Source: Pempheris klunzingeri (taxonomy: Eukaryota; Chordata; Actinopteri; Acropomatiformes; Pempheridae). From it: a stretch of DNA of 64,000 nucleotides. Both the position numbers and the translations under genes were made by a program. The notes under the pieces are model-generated. The model was given only the letters and a program-made list of their open reading frames with translations. It made no database searches and was not told where the DNA came from. The DNA lies in the NCBI RefSeq assembly GCF_042242105.1, contig NC_092032.1, positions 960,001 through 1,024,000 on the forward strand. Direction: 5' to 3'. Below are positions 43,872 to 54,066 of this stretch, one piece after another; the stretch's first letter is position 1, and each line of letters starts with the position of its first letter.

Positions 43872-46682
43872 CTATACATCCCGGTACGGCTGTCCTTCTC
43901 TTCCACTTTTCAGAGCTTTCCTCCTGTGCTTGCAGCAGACCACTGTGACGGCAATTATGAGGCCGATGAGCAGCAAGATGAGGAAGATGGCAGCAGCGAT
44001 CACACTCACTGAATACACTGTGGGAGACAGAGGGAGACGGCGTTAAATTAAAGAAGCATTATCAGCGTTATCAGTGTGGGAAAAACCAGTCAAGTCTGTT
44101 ATTTCTGTGTAACTGGACTGGACCTGTAGGACCTGAGACCTGACCCCTTAGGTCTCCGCAAGTTTAACTTTCCTTCACGTCTTTTTCTGTTACTTCCTGT
44201 TTTTCTTCAGTTCATCTTTCCCTCTTTTCAGGCCCCTTGACTTCCTGTCCTTGTGTGTTTCCCGCTCCTGTGACTGTCTGCCCCACCCTGATGGTTTCCA
44301 CCTGTGCCCCCCCCCCGGTGTACATACTGTCTGTTTTCCCCTGTCCTGTGCCCTCGTGCTGATCGTTCCAGCGTCTTTAGTGTCTTATCTTGTTTCTGAG
44401 TCCAGTCTGGTTGGTATCTATTACAATTTTTTTGGGTGTGTTTGTCTGTCTGTCTGTCTGTCTGTCTGGAATATGCCACCAGCTAGGCTATGGTTGCGTG
44501 TTGCTTCCACAAGAGGGCGCTGTTGGGTTTCTAAACAGAGAGTCGGGCACAACATCAACGTCCATGTGAACTTTCAGACACGGTGGAGTGCTACAACACC
44601 TGCTGCCACTGATACGTGATGACTGGCTAGATGTCCCCTTTATTTCCAGCAGAAGGGTGATGGTGCATTTTGTGATGTCCTAAAACTGAAACTGAGGAAC
44701 TGAGATGTGGCACCAGCTCCAGACTGGACAGGAACTCAGAGAAATAACTGAAGAATAAATAATATAACCATAAAGAATAAATAAGGGACAGAAAATGCTT
44801 CTAACTGTGAGCTTCTTCCTTTAGAAAAGCTGCTGTTCAGCAATGGACCACAAGCAGTTTAGAGCCACCTGCTAACCTGCATGTCTTTGGGCTGCAGGAG
44901 GAAGCCACAGAACCCACACAGCTGCACGTACTGTAAAATGCTGTTTGTCAGATGCTGGGTTGAGGTTAACGCTGAGGGACAGGCTCTGACTAGACTGGCA
45001 GCTCATGTCTCCTGTTAAAAGCTGCAGTCAGCAACAGACGGAACAACTGGACGTGGACTCCCAAGAACATCATAAGGAGACAAAGCAGCCAAACATTTTA
45101 TCTGACCAGGGTCGGCGCGTTGAGCCTGAGCATATTACTGTTATTATAAATATACATAAATATAAATATTACGGAGCTGTTTTTGTTGTTTGTTATTGAA
45201 GGTGCAGCATAAATGTTTCCCAGGAGTAGTGAGACACTTCTCTCTGAAAACACAGTTTTGTCCACAGCACACAGTGCTGATGTGCAGAAGCAATAGAAAG
45301 TGTGGAAGTTTAGTTGCAGCACCTGATCGCTGCTGTCAGTGTGTCTTAACATTAAAGTTCCTGGCAAACAGCAGCTCTGTGATCATTCCACCGGGTTACG
45401 TGTGTCTGATTTCACTGACGGAGGATATAACCGAACTGCTGCCTCTCTAAGGCTCAGGGCTCCTAACCTTCAAAGATGGACTTGCTGTCATCGTTGGAGC
45501 ACTGGGTGTGGCTCGGCTCTCCGAGCTGCTTGTCGCTGCTGCGGCTGGAGATGTAGGCCTGGACGTTGAAGCAGTAGCTCTCCCCTCTGTCCAGGTCCGT
45601 CAGCTCGATCACGTCGGTCTTAGAGAAGTGCACTTTCTGCAGACAACACAGAGGAAGATGTGTGGTCCGTGCCGTCTCGCTCACTGTGTGTGAGGCTGGT
45701 ACTGTGATGTCCGCTGTCACTCACCTTGCCAGAGCTCTTATTTTTCCGGTAGGAGACTTTATACTGCAGCTGGTCGGCGAAGATATCCCTGATGTTCTGC
45801 TGGCGGCCATCTTTAAACACGGCAGTGAGCGGGTCGATCACATGCAGGGTGGTCTTCCTTTTGTCTTCACTAACCACCAGCTTGAAGTCAGGTTTGCCTA
45901 TATCAGCTGTGGAGGAGGGACGGGGGGGTCATTACTGGCAGTTTATCTGCACAGATGTGCACAGATGTGACACAAGCACCCAAAGCTGGCCTACAGACCT
46001 GTGAGGGGTGAGGGTTACGGTCATTAACAAAACAAGTCAGAGGGACCTACTGTCTCTGTAAGGGCAGAATCGTGGCGAGCTGGTGTAGGGGAACTCGATG
46101 ATGTCAGAGGTGGCCCCCAGTGGGGGTTCAGACAGGACGTCAGCCGTGTAGTAGGCATGCAGGTCGGTCAGAGCGCTGGACAGGTCACACATGGTCGTTG
46201 AAGACCGGATACAGTGAGGGTTCTTCTGCCTGTCCCTCCCAACCCTGCAACAGGTGGACACATCCTGTTACCAACAACACCACTGCTAGTCACAGCTAGT
46301 CACTGCTAGTCACTGCTAGTCACAGCTAGTCACTGCTAGTCACAGCTAGTCACTGCTAGTCACTGCTAGTCACAGCTAGTCACTGCTAGTCACAGCTAGT
46401 CACTGCTAGTCACAGCTAGTCACAGCTAGTCTTTAGGCATTATTCATTAATCATCAGACATGAGAGCAGGATACGCCTTTGCAAGAAGAAGTGTGGATGT
46501 GAAAACAGCTGTAAAAGGTGTTTGTCACACGGTTTCCTCCTGATCATCGTGTCTGTTCGTATCTCTCTGTTCAAAGACCTCTGGCCTCTAGTCAGCATTC
46601 CAGTAAAAGCTTTTACTGGATCAATGATGGATTTTTATCAGGCCCTGCTGCCAGTAATCTTTCTTACAAGGTTATTGAGCGA

Positions 46683-46756
<74 letters not shown>

Positions 46757-47671
46757 AATGCCTGAGGAATGAAAGAGCTGGGATTGAACCCCTCAGTGGG
46801 CCAACAGGTGAGGGTCTGGCTGCAGGTACTTACGGAGAGAACTCCACAGTGTAGGAGTAATCGGCCGATGGTTTGGGCTCCCACATCAAGAGAGTTTTGA
46901 AGTTGGTGGATTTCCAAGTGACGTTCTGTGCTCGGGGAAAGATGCCTGCAGGATGAAGAGGCTGTGTAAAACACTGGTCCTTTCAGCATGAAGGGTTGGA
47001 GGTTAAACCATAACACATGGAAGAGAGAATACAGACAAAAGCTCCTGTAGCTCCTTTCCCACCAGCATTTCCAGGAACGTTTATTACCAGGAATGTATTT
47101 ACCTGGCTAAAAGAATTCCTGCTAATCTGTGTGGTTTGTTTCCACCGCACCTCAAAGTTCCAGAACATTTACTCAAACCCACTATATTCGGACCCACTGA
47201 CAAGGACTGTGGTCCTTCAGCCTCTGAAAAGTACCTCCTCGCTGCTAGGAACTTTTCGTGGGGGAGGTTTGGGGTTGAGTGAAAGTTTTTTGCGGTGGAA
47301 AAGGGGCTTTTGATGACATGTGTCTAACAGGGTGCTGTAAGCCAGCCTGTCAGAGAGAGACCAGAGCCGATGTCAGGGTCAGTGGCCAACAGACTCTTTC
47401 TGCTCAGTCGGACTGTGTCTGCAGGATCCTGGACGTCTAAGCAGTGAGCCAGTCACACACAAGTACTCCAGTATTCAGGGGCCATATTCAAAGGCTACAT
47501 GTTCTCAGGCTGAGGACACACATGACACTGGAGGTATTTCTGTAGAAGCAGAGCCATGTCAGTGTGACTGTGGCACCCCCCCTCACAGTAACACCCCCTC
47601 CTGTCAGTCTGGGACCTACCTGAGGCTGAGTGAGCGCACAGGAAGATGAGCAGGAGCGGAGCTGTTCTCAT
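43872..47671 (-). CDS. f3: Coagulation factor III, tissue factor, six exons, complete
   Basis: Cell-surface receptor and cofactor for factor VIIa; starts the extrinsic coagulation cascade. Exons in transcript order: 47671-47620, 46945-46834, 46244-46051, 45906-45725, 45636-45468, 44017-43872; 855 nt, 284 aa, GT-AG introns, phases closed, TAG stop. Signal peptide [18 protein letters not shown]; first fibronectin-III domain with the conserved [11 protein letters not shown] and the Cys66/Cys74 pair; second domain with [44 protein letters not shown] and THTQC; transmembrane helix about 242-265; short basic cytoplasmic tail ([19 protein letters not shown]). Human TF is 295 aa. SPRFCPYRD in exon 3 carries an extra Cys not present in the human sequence as I recall it. 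It is convergent with ABCD3, as in mammals. Teleosts often have two f3 genes; I cannot tell which copy this is. Confidence 0.95.
44018..45467. other. F3 intron 5, no recognised feature
   Basis: 1.45-kb intron with a short (CTGT)n at 44442-44468 and a run of C at 44310-44318. No exon or identifiable transposon was seen. Confidence 0.4.
46283..46432 (+). repeat. 10-bp tandem repeat in F3 intron 2
   Basis: About 15 perfect decamers alternating between CACTGCTAGT and CACAGCTAGT, arranged in a non-random higher-order order. Further right in the same intron a long (GT)n tract with GC interruptions spans 46685-46755. Confidence 0.95.
47040..47312. mobile_element. MITE-like element in F3 intron 1
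   Basis: Imperfect terminal inverted repeats: CTCCTTTCCCACCAGCA at the left, and the reverse complement AAAAGCCCCTTTTCCACCGC at the right end. The interior has CCAGGAACGTTTATTACCAG and AAAAGTACCTCCTCGCTGC, a texture I know from short non-autonomous DNA transposons of fish. No coding capacity. The rest of intron 1 (46946-47619) shows nothing else. Confidence 0.6.
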
Positions 47672-47789
47672 GGTCCACGTGTAGAGTAGATCCCCTCGGG
47701 TACTGTAGTCCGTGTGTGTGTGAGTGAGTGAGTGAGTGAGTGTGTGAGAGAGAGACAGAGTGTGTGTTCAGTCTCTCCTGATCTCCGTC

Positions 47790-47950
47790 CGTTTCTCCCG
47801 CTCCGCCTTCAGACCACCGCTTATAGCGATGCAGGCGCGGCCATATAAGGAGCGTCCGGTGTGACGTCACCGGCCCGCAGCAGCCAGCCCACACGCAGCC
47901 TGAGCGCGTGCCGTGGGTACTATCCACCACAAGGAGCCGTGACGTCACAG
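47790..47950 (-). promoter_or_regulatory. f3: F3 promoter: TATA-like box, CArG box, two CREs
   Basis: Upstream of the F3 ATG at 47671, on the minus strand: GCTATAAGCG (about 47827-47818) is a TATA-like box about 150 bp before the ATG. CCTTATATGG (47850-47841) is a perfect SRF CArG box. Palindromic CRE/ATF sites TGACGTCA lie at 47862-47869 and 47940-47947. Known F3 promoters are immediate-early type (SRF, EGR1, AP-1 and NF-kB inputs in mammals), so this arrangement fits. The start site near 47795 is inferred. Confidence 0.6.
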
Positions 47951-47998
47951 CGCAGAGCACAGCCTCCAAACACACCTTCATCTTCAGGAGAGGCCTCA

Positions 47999-48030
47999 CT
48001 CATCATCATCATCATCATCATCATCATCAC
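47999..48030 (+). repeat. (CAT)n microsatellite upstream of F3
   Basis: About ten CAT/ATC triplets. The following 48031-48425 shows no recognisable feature. Confidence 0.9.
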
Positions 48031-48738
48031 TGCTGAGTGGGGATGAACAGGACAGCCTTCATCCTCCTTTGATTCAGCATTTCAGCATGAAATAACTGCC
48101 TGAGATTTATCTCTGATTATGTCCATGAGACAGAAATAATGCTGTTATTTAGAATAATCCTAGTTTTTATTATTAGACATCCAAGCATGCAGCAGCCAGT
48201 CCTGGTGAAGTCATGGATGACAATGGATGACGCTCCTCCTCGGTATGCTGACCACATGGCCATATTTACTAATGGAGAGAAGCACTGAGTGGGTTACAGC
48301 CTGGCTGGATGTGCCTCCTGTGTCAGCATCATTATGGACATGAGAGAGTGCAGCTCAGAGCATGAGTCAGGACACCCACTCATCCAGCCAGTGACCTGCT
48401 GCTCTATTTATAGGCTCATTGTACATTGTTTTTTTGGTTCTGACGGCTGTCAAACCTGCAGCTCGAAGTCTTCTCTTCACAGTTGATACTGAGACTTGCT
48501 TATTGCGACCATTATTAAGCTGTGCTTGAAGCCCGTGAGCCGCCTGTCACGCAAGCTGTTCTCTCTGACTCTGTTGTGGCTTTGGGTCGGCCAGACCTCT
48601 TCCTGCCAGAGTTTCCTCCAGTTCCTGAGTGCCTTTTGATGGTGAAGGAAACTGTGCTCACTGACACCTTGACTTTCTTCGCAATTTCTCTGCAGGAAAG
48701 ACCTACGTTTTTAAGTGTTATGATGGTCTGTCTCTCTT

Positions 48739-49198
48739 AAGATAAGATAAGATAAGATAGACTTTATTGATCCCCCATAGGGGGGAAATTTGCATATTAC
48801 AGCAGCAACAGAGGCAGGGCAAGATAAGCAGTAATAGAGAGAAAAGAAATAAAATAAGCAACAGTAGAAAAATAAGCAATAGTAAATAATTATATATTGT
48901 AATGAGAATAAATAAATATTTACACTATGAACATAAATGTACAGTATGGAGAGGTCTATGAAGTGATGAGTGAGAAACAGTGCCAGTCAGCTACCATGTA
49001 GTGACTATGGGCTGTTTCTCAGTGTGTTAACAGCAGCCAGTGATGCTGCTGTTAAAGAGTCTGATGGCTGATGGGAGGAATGACCTGCGGTAGCGTTCCT
49101 TCCTGCAGGGTGGGGGCCTCAGCCTGCTGCTGAAGGAGCTGCTGAGGGCCCCCACAGTCTCATGCAGGGGGTGAGAGGGGTTGTCCATGATGGACTTG
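48739..49198 (-). mobile_element. LINE 3'-end fragment A (Rex/L2-type)
   Basis: 5'-truncated non-LTR retrotransposon inserted in the Tc1 coding region. The plus-strand left edge is (AAGAT)n followed by AGACTTTATTGATCCCC, its 3' tail. The minus strand encodes the C-terminal end of the pol ORF (MDNPSHPLHETVGALS, RKERYRRSFLPSAIRLFN) and then a stop. Confidence 0.75.
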
Positions 49199-49310
49199 TC
49201 AACATCCTCCTCTCACCCTTCCATTGTTAATTGTTTTTTCCTCACCATCTTTATAGCAACACACTACTTTCTGAGGTACAATACTGTTCAAATAATGCTC
49301 ACGAGGGTAT

Positions 49311-50582
49311 TCAAGGATTCAAAGAACTTTATTTGTTATACCAACACACGTTTACACATCGGGAGGTACGAAATTACGTCCTCAGGTCCCGTTTTAAGCC
49401 AAGATAAATATCAAATAACAAATAAAATATAGAAAATAGAGGTCCTATATAAAATAAAATAGAAGTACTAGGAAGGTGTGTGTGTGTGTGTGGGGTGGGG
49501 GCGTGGGATCTACAGTGCACCACCAGAGTTCAGCAGTCTAACAGCTTCTGTTCCTCAGCCTGGTGGTCCTGCTCCGGATGCTCCGCAGCCACCTGCCCGA
49601 GGGGAGAGGGTCGAAGAGAGTGTGTGTAGGGTGGGTGGGGTCCTTCATGATGCAGATGGCCCTTTTCTTGCATCTGCTAGTGTAAATGTCCGTGGTGGTG
49701 GGTAGGCCGCTCCCCACAGTCCTCTGTGCAGCCTTCACCACCCTCTGCAGAGCCTTCCTGTCTGCAGCAGAGCAGCTGCCGTGCCAATGCTCTCCACCGC
49801 ATATTGGTAGAAGCTCCTCAGGACTGAGCTCCCCAGTCCGGTGTGCCGCAGCTTCCTGAGGAAGTAGAGATGCTGGAGGACCTTCCTGACCAGGCGGGAG
49901 GTGTTGCAGCTCCAGGTGAGGTCCTCAGTCAGATGTACCCCCAGGTACCTGAAGCTGGGCACCACTTCCACAGCTGCTCCTCCGATGTGCAGAGGAGGGA
50001 GGGGGTGTCTGTCCCTCCTGAAGTCCACCACCATCTCCTTGGTTTTCTTCTCGTTGACGCAGAGGTTGTTTTCTCTGCATCAACCCACCAGGTACTCCAC
50101 CTCCTCATCTACTCATCGTTGTTGATGATGCGTCCCACTACTACGGTGTCGTCCGCGAACTTCACTATATGGCAGCAGAGTGAACAGGAGGGGGCTTAAC
50201 ACACAGCCCTGGGGGGAGCCAGTGCTGAGGGTGATGGGAGAGGAGTCGGTGTTGTGGAGGAGGAGTCGGTGTTGTGATGGTCTGTGGCCTGTTGGTCAGG
50301 AAGTCCAGTACCCAGCTCCCCAGTGACGGACTCAGTCCCAGAGTGGAGAGTTTCTGTACCAGAGTCTGTGGGATGATGGTATTGAAAGCGGAGGTAAAAT
50401 CCAGGAAGAGCAGACGGACGTAGGAGTTCTTGCTTTCCAGGTGGGTGAGGGATGTATGGACCACCGATGAGATGGCGTCATCGGTGGAGAGGTTCTTCTG
50501 TAGACGTACTGGTGGGGGTCCACAGTGACATCGATGGAGTGTTTGATATGGGCCATGACCAGCCTCTCACAGTGTTCCAACA
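49311..50582 (-). mobile_element. LINE fragment B with reverse transcriptase remnants (L2-type)
   Basis: 5'-truncated non-LTR retrotransposon. Minus-strand pieces in several frames, in order: [28 protein letters not shown] and [10 protein letters not shown]; the catalytic box VKFADDTVVVGR (about 50163-50128); then VVDFRRDRHPLPPLHIGG, VPSFRYLGVHLTEDL and a C-terminus with PLPSGRWLRSIRSRTTRLRN. The 3' tail is at 49311 (CAAAGAACTTTATTTG). Several frameshifts make it inactive. It is not the same subfamily as fragment A. Confidence 0.8.
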
Positions 50583-50881
50583 CTACTTTTATGCAGACAG
50601 AGGCGGTTGTAAGTAATCAAGAAAAGTTGGGACACCTGGAGGAATTGGTAGCACAGATTTTCAAGGCTTTTAAGTTGTTAACCCATTTCTTGTTCCCTGA
50701 AAAAGGCCTTTTTGTATAACTCTGAAATGTACATCCTTTTTCAGTTTTGGGTAACCTTTTTTAACCCCTGGCAGTTCACCACTTACCTTTGTACCATTTC
50801 AAGCTATTCATTGGACTTGAGCTACTTGAATTTCAATAAAAAACTGAAATGTGGGGTGTTCTAAAACTTTTGACCGATAGT

Positions 50882-53291
50882 GTATGCTAAGTGTCCACAC
50901 ACAGACACACTGGAATGAGTTTATACTGGAAGGGTTGTGGAAAGGTTTCAGTGCTTTAACCACAGTCAGTACCACAGTCCAACAATGTTGCCTCAGTCTG
51001 TTTTTCTTATTGTTGAATGAAGTGCAGAGTGTTCAGATCAGTCTGTAACCCGTACAGCACCACAACAACAATAACAGTCTCTGCAAGTTGATTTCCACCT
51101 GGATATTAAGTGCAGTGACACCAGCGTCAGCCTGGAAGGTAAGAGAAGCACATAAACACTCCATGTTCAGTAAAACAGAGTAAAACTGGACATGATTTAA
51201 ATAGGGCGAGAACAAGCGAAGGCAGTTGTTTGGTGTAGGACAGCCCTTTGATGCCTGAGACTGGCTGGGAATATCTCTCTGGCACCATGCCAGACCTTGT
51301 CCTCTTGCCCCCTCCCCGGTGGTGAGGGGCCCTACTGTAGCTCAGTCCACAGTGGTCCACTGTGAATACCAACAGACCCTCTGACGGGAAGGACTGAATG
51401 ATGCAAATGTAGTCAATTCACCAATTCTTTCCAGTGGATAAAAGCACAGCGAGAGCCTCCACTACACACACACACTCACACACCACTCACAGGCGGATTC
51501 AAAAAGTCTAGAACAAATCTTTGGGCTAACTTTTTGCCTGAGTCATCTGACTAATGGAAAGAGTGACAGTAAATGAAGATAACTGCGAGGACAGCTGAAT
51601 GGAAAATGAAAAAAAGATTAGACCAAATACATTTCTCAGATTTTGATTTGTATTGCTTTTCCCATTTTCCCCAATAAATTCTGCTGAAGCAGCCTGCTCA
51701 GAGGGCAGTGCTGGTCTCTACATGTCTGATGGATGACCAGAGTAAAACAAACTACTGGAAAGGAAGCTCCCTGTTCCCAGGGCACTGGTGACTCTGCTAA
51801 GTTTTATTTACTTCTCACAAGACCTTCCCTAACAGCTCTGGTCATATCTTCACATGCCCGGTGGCCACGGGCTTCCAACTCACTCACCTACAACTACCAC
51901 ATGAGCTGCATTCACTCGGCTCTGTGGCCTGTTACGTCATGTAGAAATATACGGTGGTATGAGATCATCGGGCTCTCTGCCTGTTGTATCTGATCATGCT
52001 ACAAGTAGGGCTTACTCGGCTCTGCCTGCCTTAATTACTTTCCCAGGCCCATTCCTGGAAGGAGGGAGAGCAGCAGCCATACAGCTCGTCTGGGTGAGAA
52101 CCCTTCACTGTCTACTGTAATAATCAGGGCATCAGCGACCAACCAAGTGGCTCGCAGTGGGCACTAGGTCAGACAACACAAAGGCCCCTGTGTTAGTCAT
52201 GCTCACATCCCAAATCAATCTGAGCGGTGCTTTTAAATTCCATGAAGTCCATCATCAGAAGTCCATTTGAGCTGTAGCTACATTGTGCTGTGCTTCCTGG
52301 GAAGCTGAGAACCAGCAAACATCAGCCAAAGACTCCTGTGTGTCTCATCTCCCTCACCAAGCACATTCATTGTGTCTGAATGAAAGGGTCAGATCATCTG
52401 GCCACATGGCATCTGTCTACCCCAAGATGTACCTGTACAGCACACACACCGAGTACACACACAGTAAATGTAGTACGTCATATGTCTATTATTACACAGC
52501 TTTGTTGAATACTCTATTCTGATTAGTGCATTCTTCAGCCTGTTATTTCTGCATAACAGACCACTGCTATGGACGCAGTTCTCATATAAAATCATTTTCA
52601 AACCAATAAAATAGTGTTTAAGTCAGTATTTTGTGTCAAATTGTACATTTCTTTAGTATGAAGCCGTGTGATGAGCAGGATAATGTAGAGCATCGTTATT
52701 GTGTCGATGTCTTCGGCACCCTGCTGGGTGTGTTACTTATAGACACACACGTCACTGTGATTATAATATCACATTCAAATAAGAAAAAGAGAGAGAGGGA
52801 GAGCAAGACTCACAGTGTAAGACAATATGAGGAAGTGGGCCAGTGTGTTCACAGAACTGAAAGTGAAACTGGACCCTTTGGTACTGACTCAGTACACTTC
52901 TCTGAAAAGCTATTGTTGGAGGAACTACAACATGATGACATGAAGCCTTGAAGCTGTGACAGCACATGTATAAGACCTCAGATGATCACTGATTGTAATT
53001 CCTCAAAGGTTTTGGTCCTCACAGTAATTCAGATTTCCTTGGCACTGATGGACAGGGAGGGTAGCAGGTCATTCTTCTTCACCTTCATGAAGTTCTGTTC
53101 CCATTTGATCATCATCCATTTTTGTTGAGAGGTCAAGTGGTACAGAATCTGGGCTATCTCTCTCACCCCAGGCTCCCAGAACTCAGCAGGTACTGTTTAA
53201 AACCATACCTGCATCTCTGTGCTGACTCAGTGGGGATTACTGTGTCCAAGAAGATTAGCTCCATATGGACCGCTGTCGCATCCCCTCTCTT
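50882..53291. other. Intergenic, no recognised feature
   Basis: 2.4 kb right of the nested transposons. No exon of a known F3 neighbour was recognised. Open frames up to about 106 codons have no recognisable protein content. Confidence 0.4.
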
Positions 53292-54066
53292 GGTGTTAGG
53301 GTGTTAGAGGGGTTAGTGCTAGGGGGGTTACTGTGAGAGGGTTAGGGTTAGGGGGGTTAGGGTTTGAAAGGGTTAAAGGGATTAGAGGGGTTAGTGTTAG
53401 AGGAGTTAGGTTTAGGAGGGTTAGGGGGGTTAGAGTTAGAGGGGTTAGGGTTTGAAAGGGTAAAAGGGGTTAGTGTTAGAGGGGTTAGGGTTTGAAAGGG
53501 TTAAAGGGGTTAATGTTAGAGGGGTTAGGGTTTGAAAGGGTAAAAGGGGTTAATGTTAGAGGGGTTAGGGTTTGAAAGGGTAAAAGGGGTTAGTGTTAGA
53601 GGGGTTAGGGTTTGAAAGGGTAAAAGGGGTTAATGTTAGAGGGGTTAGGGTTTGAAAGGGTAAAAGGGGTTAGGGTTTGAAAGGGTTAAAGGAGTTAGAG
53701 GGGTTAGTGTTAGAGGAGTTAGGGTTAGGAGGGTTAGAGGGGTTAGGGGGTTAGCGGGGTTAGGGTTAGAGGGGTTAGGGGGGATAGTGTTAGAGGGGTT
53801 AGAGGGGTTAGTGTTTAAGGGGTTAGAGGGGTTAGGGGGGCTAGTTTTAGAGGGGTTAGTGTTAAAGGGGTTAGAGGGGTTAGGGGGGTTAGTGTTAGAG
53901 GGGTTAGAGGGGTTAGTGTTAAAGGGGTTAGAGGGGTTAGGGGGGTTAGTGTTAGAGGGGTTAGAGGGGTTAGTGTTAAAGGGGTTAGAGGGGTTAGGGG
54001 GGTTAGTGTTAAAGGGGTTAGAGGGGTTAGGGGGGTTAGTGTTAGAGGGGTTAGAGGGGTTAGGGG
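53292..54066 (+). repeat. Telomere-like TTAGGG-rich tandem array
   Basis: About 770 bp of GGGGTTAGGGTTAGAGG-like sequence. The left half is dominated by a unit of about 40 bp (GGGGTTAGGGTTTGAAAGGG plus TAAAAGGGGTTARTGTTAGA). The right half has units GGGGTTAGTGTTAAA and GGGGTTAGAGGGGTTAGG. Hexamers TTAGGG and near-variants recur throughout on one strand. It is either a degenerate interstitial telomeric sequence or a G-rich minisatellite. An in-frame Gly/Leu/Glu-repeat ORF over it is spurious. Confidence 0.9.

Larger units (their letters stand above)
48426..50881 (-). mobile_element. Tc1-like element interrupted by two LINE fragments
   Basis: The right terminus ends GTTCTAAAACTTTTGACCGATAGTGTA, a Tc1-type terminal repeat. 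Minus-strand transposase: start MVRKKQLTMEG (ATG at 49248-49246), resuming after the insert with RQTIITLKNVGLSCREIA, the helix-turn-helix KVKVSVSTVSFTIKRH, then RSGRPKATTESER and a shifted VSTVKRRLRAAGL. The element is cut at 48739-49198 and 49311-50582 by LINE sequence. The catalytic half and left terminus are lost left of about 48426. Reading through the insertions restores the order of the transposon, which is why I call it nested. Confidence 0.75.

Noticed and set aside
47616..47999. 127-codon minus-strand frame over F3 exon 1 and promoter
   Set aside because: Wrong frame relative to the signal-peptide ATG at 47671, and it starts upstream of the TATA and CArG elements.
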